A stretch of 64,000 nt of DNA from contig JAZAQT010000595.1 in NCBI GenBank assembly GCA_036417435.1, positions 1 to 64,000 of the forward strand, read 5' to 3'. The translations under genes were made by a program, and so were the position numbers. This document shows, piece after piece, positions 48,634-61,041 of the stretch. How positions within the stretch are numbered: position 1 is the stretch's first letter; each line of letters starts with the position of its first letter. Source of the DNA: Inia geoffrensis (Eukaryota > Chordata > Mammalia > Artiodactyla > Iniidae). The notes under the pieces are model-generated. The model saw nothing but the letters and a program-made list of their open reading frames with translations, was not told the DNA's origin and searched no databases.

Positions 48634-50481
48634 AATAGGGAGGGATTAGGGTACAATTCAGGGTACGACAATGCTTAAGGTTTAGCGTACGTGTGAGGGC
48701 ACGAGTTAGTGTTGGGGTCCTGGTTAAGATTAGGGCACGGGTGAGGGTAAGGCTTCGGGTGAGGGTCAGGGTTAGGATTCGTGTTAGGGATAGGGTTAAG
48801 GAATGCAGAGAGATTAGGGTACAGCTTAGGGTACGACAGTGCTTAAGGGTTAGCGTTCGTGTGAGGGCAAGGGTTAGTGTTAGTGTCCTGGTTAAGATTA
48901 GGGCACGGGTGAGGGTAAGGCTTCAGGTGAGGGTCAGGGTTAGGATTCGGGTTAGGGTTAGGGTTAGGGAATGGGGAGGGATTAGGGTACAATTTAGGGT
49001 ACGACAACGCTTAAGGTTTAGCGTACGTGTGAGGGCACGAGTTAGTGTTGGTGTCCTGGTTAAGATTAGGGCACGGGTGAGGGTAAGGCTTCGAGTGAGG
49101 GTCAGGGTTAGGATTCGTGTTAGGGTTAGGGTTAAGGAATGCAGAGGGATTAGTGTACAGCTTAGGGTACGACAGTGCTTAAGGGTTAGCATTCGTGTGA
49201 GGGCAAGGGTTAGTGTTAGTGTCCTGGTTAAGATTAGGGCACGGGTGAGGGTAAGGCTTCAGGTGAGGGTCAGTGTTTGGATTCGGGTTAGGGTTAGGGT
49301 TAGGGAATGGGGAGGGATTAGGGTACAATTTAGGGTACGACAACGCTTAAGGTTTAGCGTACGTGTGAGGGCACGAGTTAGTGTTGGTGTCCTGGTTAAG
49401 ATTAGGGCACGGGTGAGGGTAAGGCTTCGGGTGAGGGTCAGGGTTAGGATTCGTGTTAGGGTTAGGGATAAGGAATGCAGAGGGATTAGGGTACAGCTTA
49501 GGGTACGACAGTGCTTAAGGGTTAGCGTTCTTGTGAGGGCAAGGGTTAGTGTTAGTGTCCTGGTTAAGATTAGGGCACGGGTGAGGGTAAGGCTTCAGGT
49601 GAGGGTCAGGGTTAGGATTCGGGTTAGGGTTAGGGTTAGGGAATGGGGAGATATTAGGGCACAGTTTAGGGTACCACAACGCTTAAGGTTTAGCATATGT
49701 GTGAGGTCACTAGTTAGTGTTAGTGTACTGCTTACGATTAGGGCACGGGTGAGGGTAAGGCCTCGGAAGAGGGTCACGTTAAGGGTTAGGCTTAGGGTTA
49801 GGTTTAGGGAATGGGGATTGATTAGGGTACAGGTTAGGGTACGGCAATGGCTTAGGGTTAGCGTACGTTAGAGGGCATGGGTTAGTGTTGATGTACTGGT
49901 TAAAATTAGGACACGGGTGAGGGTAAAGTTTCGGGTGAGTGTCATGGTTAGGTTTCAGGTTAGGGTTAGGGTTAGGGAATGGAGAGGCATTAGGGTACAG
50001 GTTAGGTTACCGCTGCGGTTTAGTGTTAGCGTACGTGTGAGGGCACGAGTTAGCCTTGGTGTCCTGGTTAAGATTAGGGCACGGGTGAGGGTAAGGTTTC
50101 GGGTGAGGGTCAGGGTTAGGATTCGGGTTAGGGTTAGGGTTAGGGAATGGAGAGGGATTAGGGTACAGGTTAGGGTACAACAATGCTTAAGGGTTAACCT
50201 AAGTGTGAGGGCACGAGTTAGTGTTGGTGTACTGGTTAAGACAAGGGCACCGATGAGGGTAAGGCCTCGGAAAAGGGTCACGTTCAGGGTTTCGCTTAGG
50301 GTTAGAGTTAGGGAATGGGGAGAGATTAGGTTACAGGATAGGGTACGACAATGCTTAAGGGTTAGCGTACTTTTGAGGGCATGAGTTACAGTTTGTGTAC
50401 TGGTTAAGATTAGGGCATTGGTTAGGGTAGGGCATCGAAAGTGGGTCAGGTTTAGGGATGGGGTTATGGTTAGGGTTAAGG
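48634..50481 (+). repeat. 11-monomer unit with three A-B doublets
   Basis: A (48634), B, A (48970), B, A (49306), B (49474), D (49642), E, F, G, H (50314); 1848 bases. Related to 39899-41578, with one more A-B step. Confidence 0.89.
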
Positions 50482-51657
50482 AATGGGGAGGGATTAGTTT
50501 ACAATTTAGGGTACAACAACGCTTAAGGTTTAGCGTACGTGTGAGGGCACGAGTTAGTGTTGGTGTCCTGGTTAAGATTAGGGCACGGGTGAGAGTAAGG
50601 CTTCGGGTGAGGGTCAGGGTTAGGATTCGTGTTTGGGTTAGGGTTAAGGAATGCAGAGGGATTAGGGTACAGCTTAGGGTACGACAGTGCTTAAGGGTTA
50701 GCGTTCGTGTGAGGGCAAGGGTTAGTGTTAGTGTCCTGGTTAAGATTAGGGCACGGGTGAGGGTAAGGCTTCATGTGAGGGTCAGGGTTAGGATTCGGGT
50801 TAGGGTTAGGGTTAGGGAATGGGGAGATATTAGGGCACAGTTTAGGGTACCACAACACTTATGGTTTAGCGTACGTGTGAGGTCACTAGTTAGTGTTAGT
50901 GTACTGCTTACGATTAGGGCACGGGGGAGGGTAAGGCCTCGGAAGAGGGTCACGTTAAGAGTTAGGGTTAGGGTTAGGGTTAGGGAATGGGGATTGATTA
51001 GGGTACAGGTTAGGGTACGGAAATGGCTTAGGGTTAGCGTACGTTAGAGGGCATGGGCTAGTGTTGATGTACTGGTTAAAATTAGGACACGGGTGATGGT
51101 AAAGTTTCGGGTGAGTGTCATGGTTAGGTTTCAGGTTAGGTTTAGGGTTAGGGAATGGAGAGGGATTAGGGTACAGGTTATGGTACCGCTGCGGTTTACT
51201 GTTAGCGTACGTGTGAGGGCACGAGTTAGTCTTGGTGTCCTGGTTAAGATTAGGGCACGGGTGAGGGTAAGGCTTCTTGTGAGGGTCAGGGTTAGGATTC
51301 GGGTTAGGTTTAGGGTTAGGGAATGGAGAGGGATTAGGGTACTGGTTAGGGTACGACAATGCCTAAAGGTTAGCGTAAGTGTGAGGGCACGAGTTAGTGT
51401 TGGTGTAATGGTTAAGACAAGGGCACCGATGAGGGTAAGGCCTCGGAAAAGGGTCACGTTCAGGGTTTCACTTAGTGTTAGGGTTAGGGAATGGGGAGGG
51501 ATTAGGGTACAGGATAGGGTACGACAATGCTTAAGGGTTAGACTACGTTTGAGGGCGTAAGTTAGTGTTTGTGTACTGGTTTAGATTAGGGCATTGGTTA
51601 AGGTAGGGCATCGGAAGTGGGTCAGGTGTAGGGATGGGGTTAGGGTTAGGGTTAAGG
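50482..51657 (+). repeat. 7-monomer unit (no C)
   Basis: A (50482), B, D (50818), E, F, G, H (51490); 1176 bases. Confidence 0.9.
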
Positions 51658-53001
51658 AATGGGGAGGGATTAGGGTACAATTTAGGGTACGACAACGCTT
51701 AAGGTTTAGCTTACGTGTGAGGGCACGAGTTAGTGTTGGTGTCCTGGTTAAGATTATGGCACGGGTGAGGGTAAGGCTTCGGGTGAGGGTCAGGGTTAGG
51801 ATTCGTGTTAGGGTTAGGGTTAAGGAATGCAGAGGGATTAGGGTACAGCTTAGGGTACGACAGTGCTTAAGGGTTAGCGTTCGTGTGAGGGCAAGTGTTA
51901 GTGTTAGTGTCCTGGTTAAGATTAGGGCACGGGTGAGGGTAAGGCTTCAGGTGAGGGTCAGGGTTAGGATTCGGGTTAAGGTTAGGGTTAGGGAATGGGG
52001 AGGGATTAGGGTACAGTTTAGGGTACGACAACGATTAAGGGTTAGCGTACGTGTGAGGGCACGAGTTAGTGTTGGTGTCCTGGTTAAGATTAGGGCACGG
52101 GTGAGGGTAAGGTTTCGGGTGAGGGTCAGGGATAGAATTCGGGTTAGGGTTAGTGTTAGGGAATGGGGAGATATTAGGGCACAGTTTAGGGTACCACAAA
52201 GCTTAAGGTTTAGCATACGTGTGAGGTCACTAGTTAGTGTTTGTGTACTGCTTACGATTAGGGCACGGGTGAGGGTAAGGCCTCGGAAGAGGGTCACGTT
52301 AAGGGTTAGGCTTAGGGTTAGGGTTAGGGAATGGGGATTGATTAGGGTACAGGTTAGGGTACGGCAATGGCTTAGGGTTAGCGTACGTTAGAGGGCATGG
52401 GTTAGTGTTGATGTACTGTTTAAAATTAGGACACGGGTGAGGGTAAAGTTTCGGGTGAGTGTCATGGTTAGGTTTCAGGTTAGGGTTAGGGTTAGGGAAT
52501 GGAGAGGCATTAGGGTACAGGTTAGGGTACCGCTGCGGTTTAGTGTTAGCGTACGTGTGAGGGCACGAGTTAGCCTTGGTGTCCTGGTTAAGATTAGGGC
52601 ACGGGTGAGGGTAAGGTTTCGGGTGAGGGTCAGGGTTAGGATTCGGGTTAGGGTTAGGGTTAGGGAATGGAGAGGGATTAGGGTACAGGTTAGGGTACGA
52701 CAATGCTTAAGGGTTAGCCTAAGTTTGAGGGCACGAGTTAGTGTTGGTGTACTGGTTAAGACAAGGGCACCGATGAGGGTAAGGCCTCGGAAAAGGGTCA
52801 CGTTCAGGGTTTCGCTTAGGGTTAGAGTTAGGGAATGGGGAGAGATTAGGTTACAGGATAGGGTACGACAATGCTTATGGGTTAGCGTACTTTTGAGGGC
52901 ATGAGTTACAGTTTGTGTACTGGTTAAGATTAGGGCATTGGTTAGGGTAGGGCATCGAAAGTGGGTCAGGTTTAGGGATGGGGTTAGGGTTAGGGTTAAA
53001 G
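51658..53001 (+). repeat. Higher-order unit, 8 monomers (A-H)
   Basis: Canonical A (51658) to H (52834); 1344 bases. D to H match 44435 onward at +7727. Confidence 0.9.
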
Positions 53002-54165
53002 AATGGGGAGGGATTAGTTTACAATTTACGGTACAACAACGCTTAAGGTTTAGCGTACGTGTGAGGGCACAAGTTAGTGTTGGTGTCCTGGTTAAGATTA
53101 GGGCACGGGTGAGGGTAAGGCTTCGGGTGAGGGTCAGGGTTAGGATTCGTGTTAGGGTTACGGTTAAGGAATGCAGAGGGATTAGGGTACAGCTTAGGGT
53201 ACGACAGTGCTTAAGGGTTAGCGTTCGTGTGAGGGCAAGGGATAGTGTTAGTGTCCTGGTTAAGATTAGGGCACGGGTGAGGGTAAGGCTTCTGGTGAGG
53301 GTCAGGGTTAGGATTCGGGTTAGGGTTAGGGTTAGGGAATGGGGAGATATTAGGGCACAGTTTAGGGTACCACAACACTTAAGGTTTAGCGTACGTGTGA
53401 GGTCACTAGTTAGTGTTAGTGTACTGCTTACGATTAGGGCACGGGGGAGGGTAAGGCCTCGGAAGAGGGTCCCGTTAAGAGTTAGGGTTAGGGTTAGGGA
53501 ATGGGGATTGATTAGGGTACAGGTTAGGGTACGGAAATGGCTTAGGGTTAGCGTACGTTAGAGGGCATGGGGTAGTGTTGATGTACTGGTTAAAATTAGG
53601 ACACGGGTGATGGTAAAGTTTCGGGTGAGTGTCATGGTTAGGTTTCAGGTTAGGTTTAGGGTTAGGGAATGGAGAGGGATTAGGGTACAGGTTAGGGTAT
53701 CGCTGCGGTTTAGTGTTAGCGTACGTGTGAGGGCACGAGTTAGTCTTGGTGTCCTGGTTAAGATTAGGGCACGGGTGAGGGTAAGGCTTCTTGTGACGGT
53801 CAGGGTTAGGATTCGGGTTAGGGTTAGGGTTAGGGAATGGAGAGGGATTAGGGTACTGGTTAGGGTACGACAATGCCTAAGGGTTAGCGTAAGTGTGAGG
53901 GCACGAGTTAGTGTTGGTGTACTGGTTAAGACAAGGGCACCGATGAGGGTAAGGCCTAGGAAAAGGGTCACGTTCAGGGTTTCGCTTAGGGTTAGGGTTA
54001 GGGAATGGGGAGGGATTAGGGTACAGGGTAGGGTACAACAATGCTTAAGGGTTAGACTACGTTTGAGGGCATAAGTTAATGTTTGTGTACTGGTTAAGAT
54101 TAGGGCATTGGTTAGGGTAGGGCATCGGAAGTGGGTCAGGTTTAGGGATGGGGTTAGGGTTAGGG
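53002..54165 (+). repeat. 7-monomer unit, two hexamers short
   Basis: A (53002), B, D of 162 bases (53338), E (53500), F, G, H of 162 bases (54004); 1164 bases. H ends in ttaggg instead of ttaagg and runs into C, so A and B are skipped. Confidence 0.88.
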
Positions 54166-55173
54166 AATGGGGAGGGATTAGGGTACAGTTTAGGGTACGA
54201 CAACGATTAAGGCTTAGCGTACGTGTGAGGGCACGAGTTAGTTTTGGTGTCCTGGTTAAGATTAGGGCACGGGTGAGCGTAAAGTTTCGGGTGAGGGTCA
54301 GGGATAGAATTCGGGTTAGGGTTAGGGATAGGGAATGGGGAGATATTAGGGCACAGTTTAGGGTACCACAACGCTTAAAGTTTAGCATACGTGTGAGGTC
54401 ACTAGTTAGTGTTAGTGTACTGCTTACGATTAGGGCACGGGGGAGGTTAAGGCCTCTGAAGAGGGTCACGTTAAGGGTTAGGGTTAGGGTTAGGGTTAGG
54501 GAATGGGGATTGATTAGGGTACAGGTTAGGGTACGGCAATGGCTTAGGGTTAGCGTACGTTAGAGGGCATGGGCTAGTGTTGATGTACTGGTTAAAATTA
54601 GGACACGGGTGATGGTAAAGTTTCGGGTGAGTGTCATGGTTAGGTTTCAGGTTAGGTTTAGGGTTAGGGAATGGAGAGGGATTAGGGTACAGGTTAGGGT
54701 ACCGCTGCAGTTTAGTGTTAGCGTACGTGTGAGGGCACGAGTTAGTCTTTGTGTCCTGGTTAAGATTAGGGCACTGGTGAGGGTAAGGCTTCGGGTGAGG
54801 GTCAGGGTTAGGATTCGGGTTAGGGTTAGGGTTAGGGAATGGAGAGGGATTAGGGTACTGGTTAGGGTACGACAATGCCTAAGGGTTAGCGTAAGTGTGA
54901 GGGCACGAGTTAGTGTTGGTGTACTGGTTAAGACAAGGGCTCCGATGAGGGTAAGGCCTCGGAAAAGGGTCACGTTCAGGGTTTCGCTTAGGGTTACGGT
55001 TAGGGAATGGGGAGGGATTAGGGTACAGGATAGGGTACAACAATGCTTAAGGGTTAGCGTACGTTTGAGGGCATGAGTTAGTGTTTGTGTACTGGTTAAG
55101 ATTAGGGCATTGGTTAGGGTAGGGCATCGGAAGTGGGTCAGGTTTAGGGATGGGGTTAGGGTTAGGGTTAAGG
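54166..55173 (+). repeat. Unit lacking A and B (C-H)
   Basis: C (54166), D (54334), E, F, G, H (55006); 1008 bases. Confidence 0.88.
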
Positions 55174-57021
55174 AATGGGGAGGGATTAGGTTACACTTTA
55201 GGGTACGACAATGCTTTAGGTTTAGCGTACGTGTGAGAGCACGAGTTAGTGTTGGTGTCCTGGTTAAGATTAGGGCACGGGTGAGGGTAAGGCTTCGGGT
55301 GAGGGTCAGGGTTAGGATTCGTGTTAGTGTTAGGGTTAAGGAATGCAGAGGGATTAGGGTACAGCTTAGGGTACGACAGTGCTTAAGGGTTAGCGTTCGT
55401 GTGAGGGCAAGAGTTAGTGTTAGTGTCCTGGTTAAGATTAGGGCACGGGTGATGGTAAGGCTTCAGGTGAGGGTCAGGGTTAGGATTGGGGTTAGGGTTA
55501 GGGTTAGGGAATGGGGAGGGATTAGGGCACAGTTTAGGGTACCACAACGCTTAAAGTTTAGCATACGTGTGAGGTCACTAGTTAGTGTTAGTGTACTGCT
55601 TACGATTAGGGCACGGGTGAGGGTAAGGCCTCGGAAGAGGGTCACGTTAAGGGTTAGGGTTAGGGTTAGGGTTAGGGAATGGGGATTGATTAGGGTACAG
55701 GTTAGGGTACGGCAATGGCTTAGGGTTAGCGTACGTTAGAGGGCATGGGTTAGTGTTGATGTACTGGTTAAAATTAGGACACGGGTGAGGGTAAGGTTTC
55801 GGGTGAGGGTCAGGGTTAGGATTCGGGTTAGGGTTAGGGTTAGGGGATGGAGAGGGATTAAGGTACAGGTTAGGGTACCGCTGCGGTTTAGTGTTAGCGT
55901 ACGTGTGAGGGCATGAGTTAGTCTTGGTGTCCTGGTTAAGATTAGGGCACGGGTGAGGGTAAGGTTTCGGGTGAGGGTCAGGGTTAGGATTCAGGTTAGG
56001 GTTAGGGTTAGGGAATGGAGAGGGATTAGGGTACAGGTTAGGGTACGACAATGCTTAAGGGTTAGCGTAAGTGTGAAGGCACGAGTTAGTGTTGGTGTAC
56101 TGGTTAAGTCAAGGGCACCGATGAGGGTAAGGCCTCGGAAAAGGGTCACGTTCAGGGTTTCGCATAGGGTTAGGGTTAGGAAATGGGGAGGGATTAGGGT
56201 GCAGCTTAGGGTATGACAGTGCTTAAGGGTTAACGTTCGTGTGAGGGCAAGGGTTAGTGTTAGTGTCCTGGTTAAGATTAGGGCACGGGTGAGGGTAAGG
56301 CTTCAGGTGAGGTTCAGGGTTAGGATTCGGGTTAGGTTTACGGTTAGGGAAAGGGGAGCTATTAGGGCACAGTTTAGGGTACCACAACGCTTAAGGTTTA
56401 GCGTACGTGTGAGGTCACTAGTTAGTGTTAGTGTACTGCTTACGATTAGGGCACGGGGGAGGGTAAGGCCTCGGAAGAGGGTCACGTTAAGGGTTAGGGT
56501 TAGGGTTAGGGTTAGGGAATGGGGATTGATTAGGGTACAAGTTAGGGTACGGCAGTGGTTTATTGTTAGCGTACGTTAGAGGGCATGGGTTAGTGTTGAT
56601 GTACTGGTTAAAATTATGACACGGGTGAGGGTAAAGTTCCGGGTGAGTGTCATGGTTAGGTTTCAGGTTAGGGCTAGGGTTAGGGAATGGAGAGGGATTA
56701 GGGTACAGGTTACGGTACCGCTGCGGTTTAGTGTTAGCGTACGTGTGAGGGCATGAGTTATTCTTGGTGTCCTGTTTAAGATTATGGCACGGGTGAGGGT
56801 AAGGTTTCGGGTGAGGGTCAGGGTTAGGATTCGGGTTAGGGTTAGGGTTAGGTAATGGAGAGGGATTAGGGCACAGGTTAGGGTACGACAATGCTTAATG
56901 GTTAGCGTAAGTGTGAGGGCACGAGTTAGTGTTGGTGTACTGGTTAAGACAAGGGCACCGATGAGGGTACGGCCCCGGAAAAGGGTCACGTTCAGGGTTT
57001 CGCTTAGGGTTAGGGTTAGGG
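55174..57021 (+). repeat. 11-monomer unit with H/B module
   Basis: A (55174), B, C/D hybrid (55510), E (55678), F, G, H/B (56182), D' (56350), E, F, G (56854); 1848 bases. The E-to-G part copies 47122 onward at +8556. G is followed directly by D at 57022. Confidence 0.88.
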
Positions 57022-57849
57022 AATGGGGAGATATTAGGGCACAGTTTAGGGTACCACAACACTTAAGGTTTAGCGTACGTGTGAGGTCACTAGTTAGTGT
57101 TAGTGTACTGCTTACGATTAGGGCACGGGGGAGGGTAAGGCCTCGGAAGAGGGTCCCGTTAAGAGTTAGGGTTAGGGTTAGGGAATGGGGATTGATTAGG
57201 GTACAGGTTAGGGTACGGAAATGGCTTAGGGTTAGCGTACGTTAGAGGGCATGGGGTAGTGTTGATGTACTGGTTAAAATTAGGACACGGGTGATGGTAA
57301 AGTTTCGGGTGAGTGTCATGGTTAGGTTTCAGGTTAGGTTTAGGGTTAGGGAATGGAGAGGGATTAGGGTACAGGTTAGGGTATCGCTGCGGTTTAGTGT
57401 TAGCGTACGTGTGAGGGCACGAGTTAGTCTTGGTGTCCTGGTTAAGATTAGGGCACGGGTGAGGGTAAGGCTTCTTGTGAGGGTCAGGGTTAGGATTCGG
57501 GTTAGGGTTAGGGTTAGGGAATGGAGAGGGATTAGGGTACTGGTTAGGGTACGACAATGCCTAAGGGTTAGCGTAAGTGTGAAGGCACGAGTTAGTGTTG
57601 GTGTACTGGTTAAGACAAGGGCACCGATGAGGGTAAGGCCTAGGAAAAGGGTCACGTTCAGGGTTTCGCTTAGGGTTAGGGTTAGGGAATGGGGAGGGAT
57701 TAGGGTACAGGGTAGGGTACAACAATGCTTAAGGGTTAGACTACGTTTGAGGGCATAAGTTAGTGTTTGTGTACTGGTTAAGATTAGGGCATTGGTTAGG
57801 GTAGGGCATCGGAAGTGGGTCAGGTTTAGGGATGGGGTTAGGGTTAGGG
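57022..57849 (+). repeat. Partial unit D-E-F-G-H
   Basis: D of 162 bases (57022), E (57184), F, G, H of 162 bases (57688); 828 bases. Copy of 53338-54165 at +3684. The G-to-D joint at its left edge is the duplication boundary. Confidence 0.88.
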
Positions 57850-58689
57850 AATGGGGAGGGATTAGGGTACAGTTTAGGGTACGACAACGATTAAGGCTTA
57901 GCGTACGTGTGAGGGCACGAGTTAGTTTTGGTGTCCTGGTTAAGATTAGGGCACGGGTGAGCGTAAAGTTTCGGGTGAGGGTCAGGGATAGAATTCGGGT
58001 TAGGGTTAGGGATAGGGAATGGGGAGATATTAGGGCACAGTTTAGGGTACCACAACGCTTAAAGTTTAGCATACGTGTGAGGTCACTAGTTAGTGTTAGT
58101 GTACTGCTTACGATTAGGGCACGGGGGAGGTTAAGGCCTCTGAAGAGGGTCACGTTAAGGGTTAGGGTTAGGGTTAGGGTTAGGGAATGGGGATTGATTA
58201 GGGTACAGGTTAGGGTACGGCAATGGCTTAGGGTTAGCGTACGTTAGAGGGCATGGGCTAGTGTTGATGTACTGGTTAAAATTAGGACACGGGTGATGGT
58301 AAAGTTTCGGGTGAGTGTCATGGTTAGGTTTCAGGTTAGGTTTAGGGTTAGGGAATGGAGAGGGATTAGGGTACAGGTTAGGGTACCGCTGCAGTTTAGT
58401 GTTAGCGTACGTGTGAGGGCACGAGTTAGTCTTTGTGTCCTGGTTAAGATTAGGGCACTGGTGAGGGTAAGGCTTCGGGTGAGGGTCAGGGTTAGGATTC
58501 GGGTTAGGGTTAGGGTTAGGGAATGGAGAGGGATTAGGGTACTGGTTAGGGTACGACAATGCCTAAGGGTTAGCGTAAGTGTGAGGGCACGAGTTAGTGT
58601 TGGTGTACTGGTTAAGACAAGGGCTCCGATGAGGGTAAGGCCTCGGAAAAGGGTCACGTTCAGGGTTTCGCTTAGGGTTAGGGTTAAGG
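57850..58689 (+). repeat. Partial unit C-D-E-F-G
   Basis: C (57850), D, E (58186), F, G (58522); 840 bases. Copy of 54166-55005 at +3684; H is missing and G joins A at 58690. Confidence 0.88.
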
Positions 58690-59865
58690 AATGGGGAGGG
58701 ATTAGGTTACACTTTAGGGTACGACAATGCTTTAGGTTTAGCGTACGTGTGAGAGCACGAGTTAGTGTTGGTGTCCTGGTTAAGATTAGGGCACGGGTGA
58801 GGGTAAGGCTTCGGGTGAGGGTCAGGGTTAGGATTCGTGTTAGTGTTAGGGTTAAGGAATGCAGAGGGATTAGGGTACAGCTTAGGGTACGACAGTGCTT
58901 AAGGGTTAGCGTTCGTGTGAGGGCAAGAGTTAGTGTTAGTGTCCTGGTTAAGATTAGGGCACGGGTGATAGTAAGGCTTCAGGTGAGGGTCAGGGTTAGG
59001 ATTGGGGTTAGGGTTAGGGTTAGGGAATGGGGAGGGATTAGGGTACAGTTTAGGGTACAACAACGATTAAGGGTTAACGTACGTGTGAGGGCACGAGTTA
59101 GTGTTGGTGTCCTGGTTAAGATTAGGGCACGGGTGAGGGTAAGGTTTCGGGTGAGGGTCAGGGATAGAATTCGGGTTAGCGTTAGGGTTAGGGAATGGGG
59201 AGATATTAGGGCACAGTTTAGGGTACCACAACGCTTAAGGTTTAACATACGTGTGAGGTCACTAGTTAGTGTTAGTGTACTGCTTACGATTAGGGCACGG
59301 GTGAGGGTAAGTCCTCGGAAGAGGGTCATGGTAAGGGTTAGGGTTAGGGTTAGTGTTCGGGAATGGAGAGGGATTAGGGTACAGGTTACGGTACCGCTGC
59401 GGTTTAGTGTTAGCGTACGTGTGAGGGCACGAGTTAGTCTTGGTGTCCTGGTTAAGATTAGGGCACGGCTGAGGGTAAGGTTTTGGGTGAGGGTCAGGGT
59501 TAGGATTCGGGTTAGGCTTAGGGTTAAGTAATGGAGAGGGATTAGGGTACAGGTTAGGGTACGACAATGCTTAAGGGTTAGCCTAAGTGTGAGGGCACGA
59601 GTTAGTGTTGGTGTACTGGTTAAGACAAGGGTACCGATGAGGGTAACGCCTCGGAAAAGGGTAACGTTCAAGGTTTCGCTTAGGGTTAGGGTTAGGGAAT
59701 GGGGAGGGATTAGGATACAGGATAGGGTACGACAATGCTTAAGGGTTAGCGTACGTTTGAGGGCATAAGTTAGTGTTTGTGTAGTGGTTAAGATTAGGGC
59801 CTTGGTTAGGGTAGGGCATTGGAAGTGGGTCAGGTTTAGGGATGGGGTTAGGGTTAGGGTTAAGG
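58690..59865 (+). repeat. 7-monomer unit lacking E
   Basis: A (58690), B, C (59026), D (59194), F (59362), G (59530), H (59698); 1176 bases. D runs into F through gggttagggttagtgttcggg. With neither H nor E between 58354 and 59530, the Val-Arg frame stays open for 412 codons (58293-59531), the longest in the window. Confidence 0.88.
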
Positions 59866-61041
59866 AATGGGGAGTGATTAGGGTACAATTTAGGGTACGA
59901 CAACGCTTAAGGTTTAGCGTACGTGTGAGGGCACGAGTTAGTGTTGGTGTCCTGGTTAAGATTAGGGCACGGGTGAGGGTAAGGCTTCGGGTGAGGGTCA
60001 GGGTTAGGATTCGTGTTAGGGTTAGTGTTAAGGAATGCAGAGGGATTAGGGTACAGCTTAGGGTACGATAGTGCTTAAGGGTTAGCGTTCGTGTGAGGGC
60101 AAGAGTTAGTGTTAATGTCCTGGTTGAGATTAGGGCACGGGTGAGGGTAAGGCTTCAGGTGAGGGTCAGGGTTAGGATTCGGGTTAGGGTTAGGATTAGG
60201 GAATGGGGAGATATTAGGACACAGTTTAGGGTACCACAACGCTTAAGGTTTAGCGTACCTGTGAGGTCACTAGTTAGTGTTAGTGTACTGCTTACGATTA
60301 GGGCACGGGTGAGGGTAAGGCCTCGGAAGAGGGTCACGTTAAGGGTTAGGGTTAGGGTTAGGGTTAGGGAATGGGGATTGATTAGGGTACAGGTTAGGTT
60401 ACGGCAATGGTTTAGGGTTAGAGTACGTTAGAGGGCATGGGTTAGTGTTGATGTACTGGTTAAAATTAGGACACGGGTGATGGTAAAGTTTCGGGTGAGT
60501 GTCATGGTTAGGTTTCAGGTTAGGGTTAGGGTTAGGGAATGGAGAGGGATTAGGGTACAGGTTAGGGTACCGCTGCGGTTTAGTGTTAGCGTACGTGTGA
60601 GGGCACGAGTTAGTCTTGGTGTCCTGGTTAAGATTAGGGCACGGGTGAGGGTAAGGTTTCGGGTGAGGGTCAGGGTTAGGATTCGTGTTAGGGTTAGGGT
60701 TAGGGAATGGAGAGGGATTAGGGTACAGGTTAGGGTACGACAATGCTTAAGGGTTAGCGTAAGTGTGAGGGCACGAGTTAGTGTTGGTGTACTGGTTAAG
60801 ACAAGGGCCCCGATGAGGGTAAGGCCTCGGAAAAGGGTCACGTTCAGGGTTTCGCTTAGGGTTAGGGTTAGGGAATGGGGAGGGATTAGGTTACAGGATA
60901 GGGTACGACAATGCTTAAGGGTTAGCGTACTTTTGAGGGCATGAGTTAGATTTTGTGTACTGGTTAAGATTAAGTCATTGGTTAGGGTAGGGCATCGGAA
61001 GTGGGTCAGGTTTAGGGATGGGGTTAGGGTTAGGATTAAGG
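59866..61041 (+). repeat. 7-monomer unit (no C)
   Basis: A (59866), B, D (60202), E, F, G, H (60874); 1176 bases. Confidence 0.9.

Noticed and set aside
634..60170. EcoRI, SpeI, KpnI, StuI and BsiWI sites as regulatory palindromes
   Set aside because: GAATTC, ACTAGT, GGTACC, AGGCCT and CGTACG recur because they are part of particular monomer types. They are useful markers for mapping but give no evidence of protein operators.
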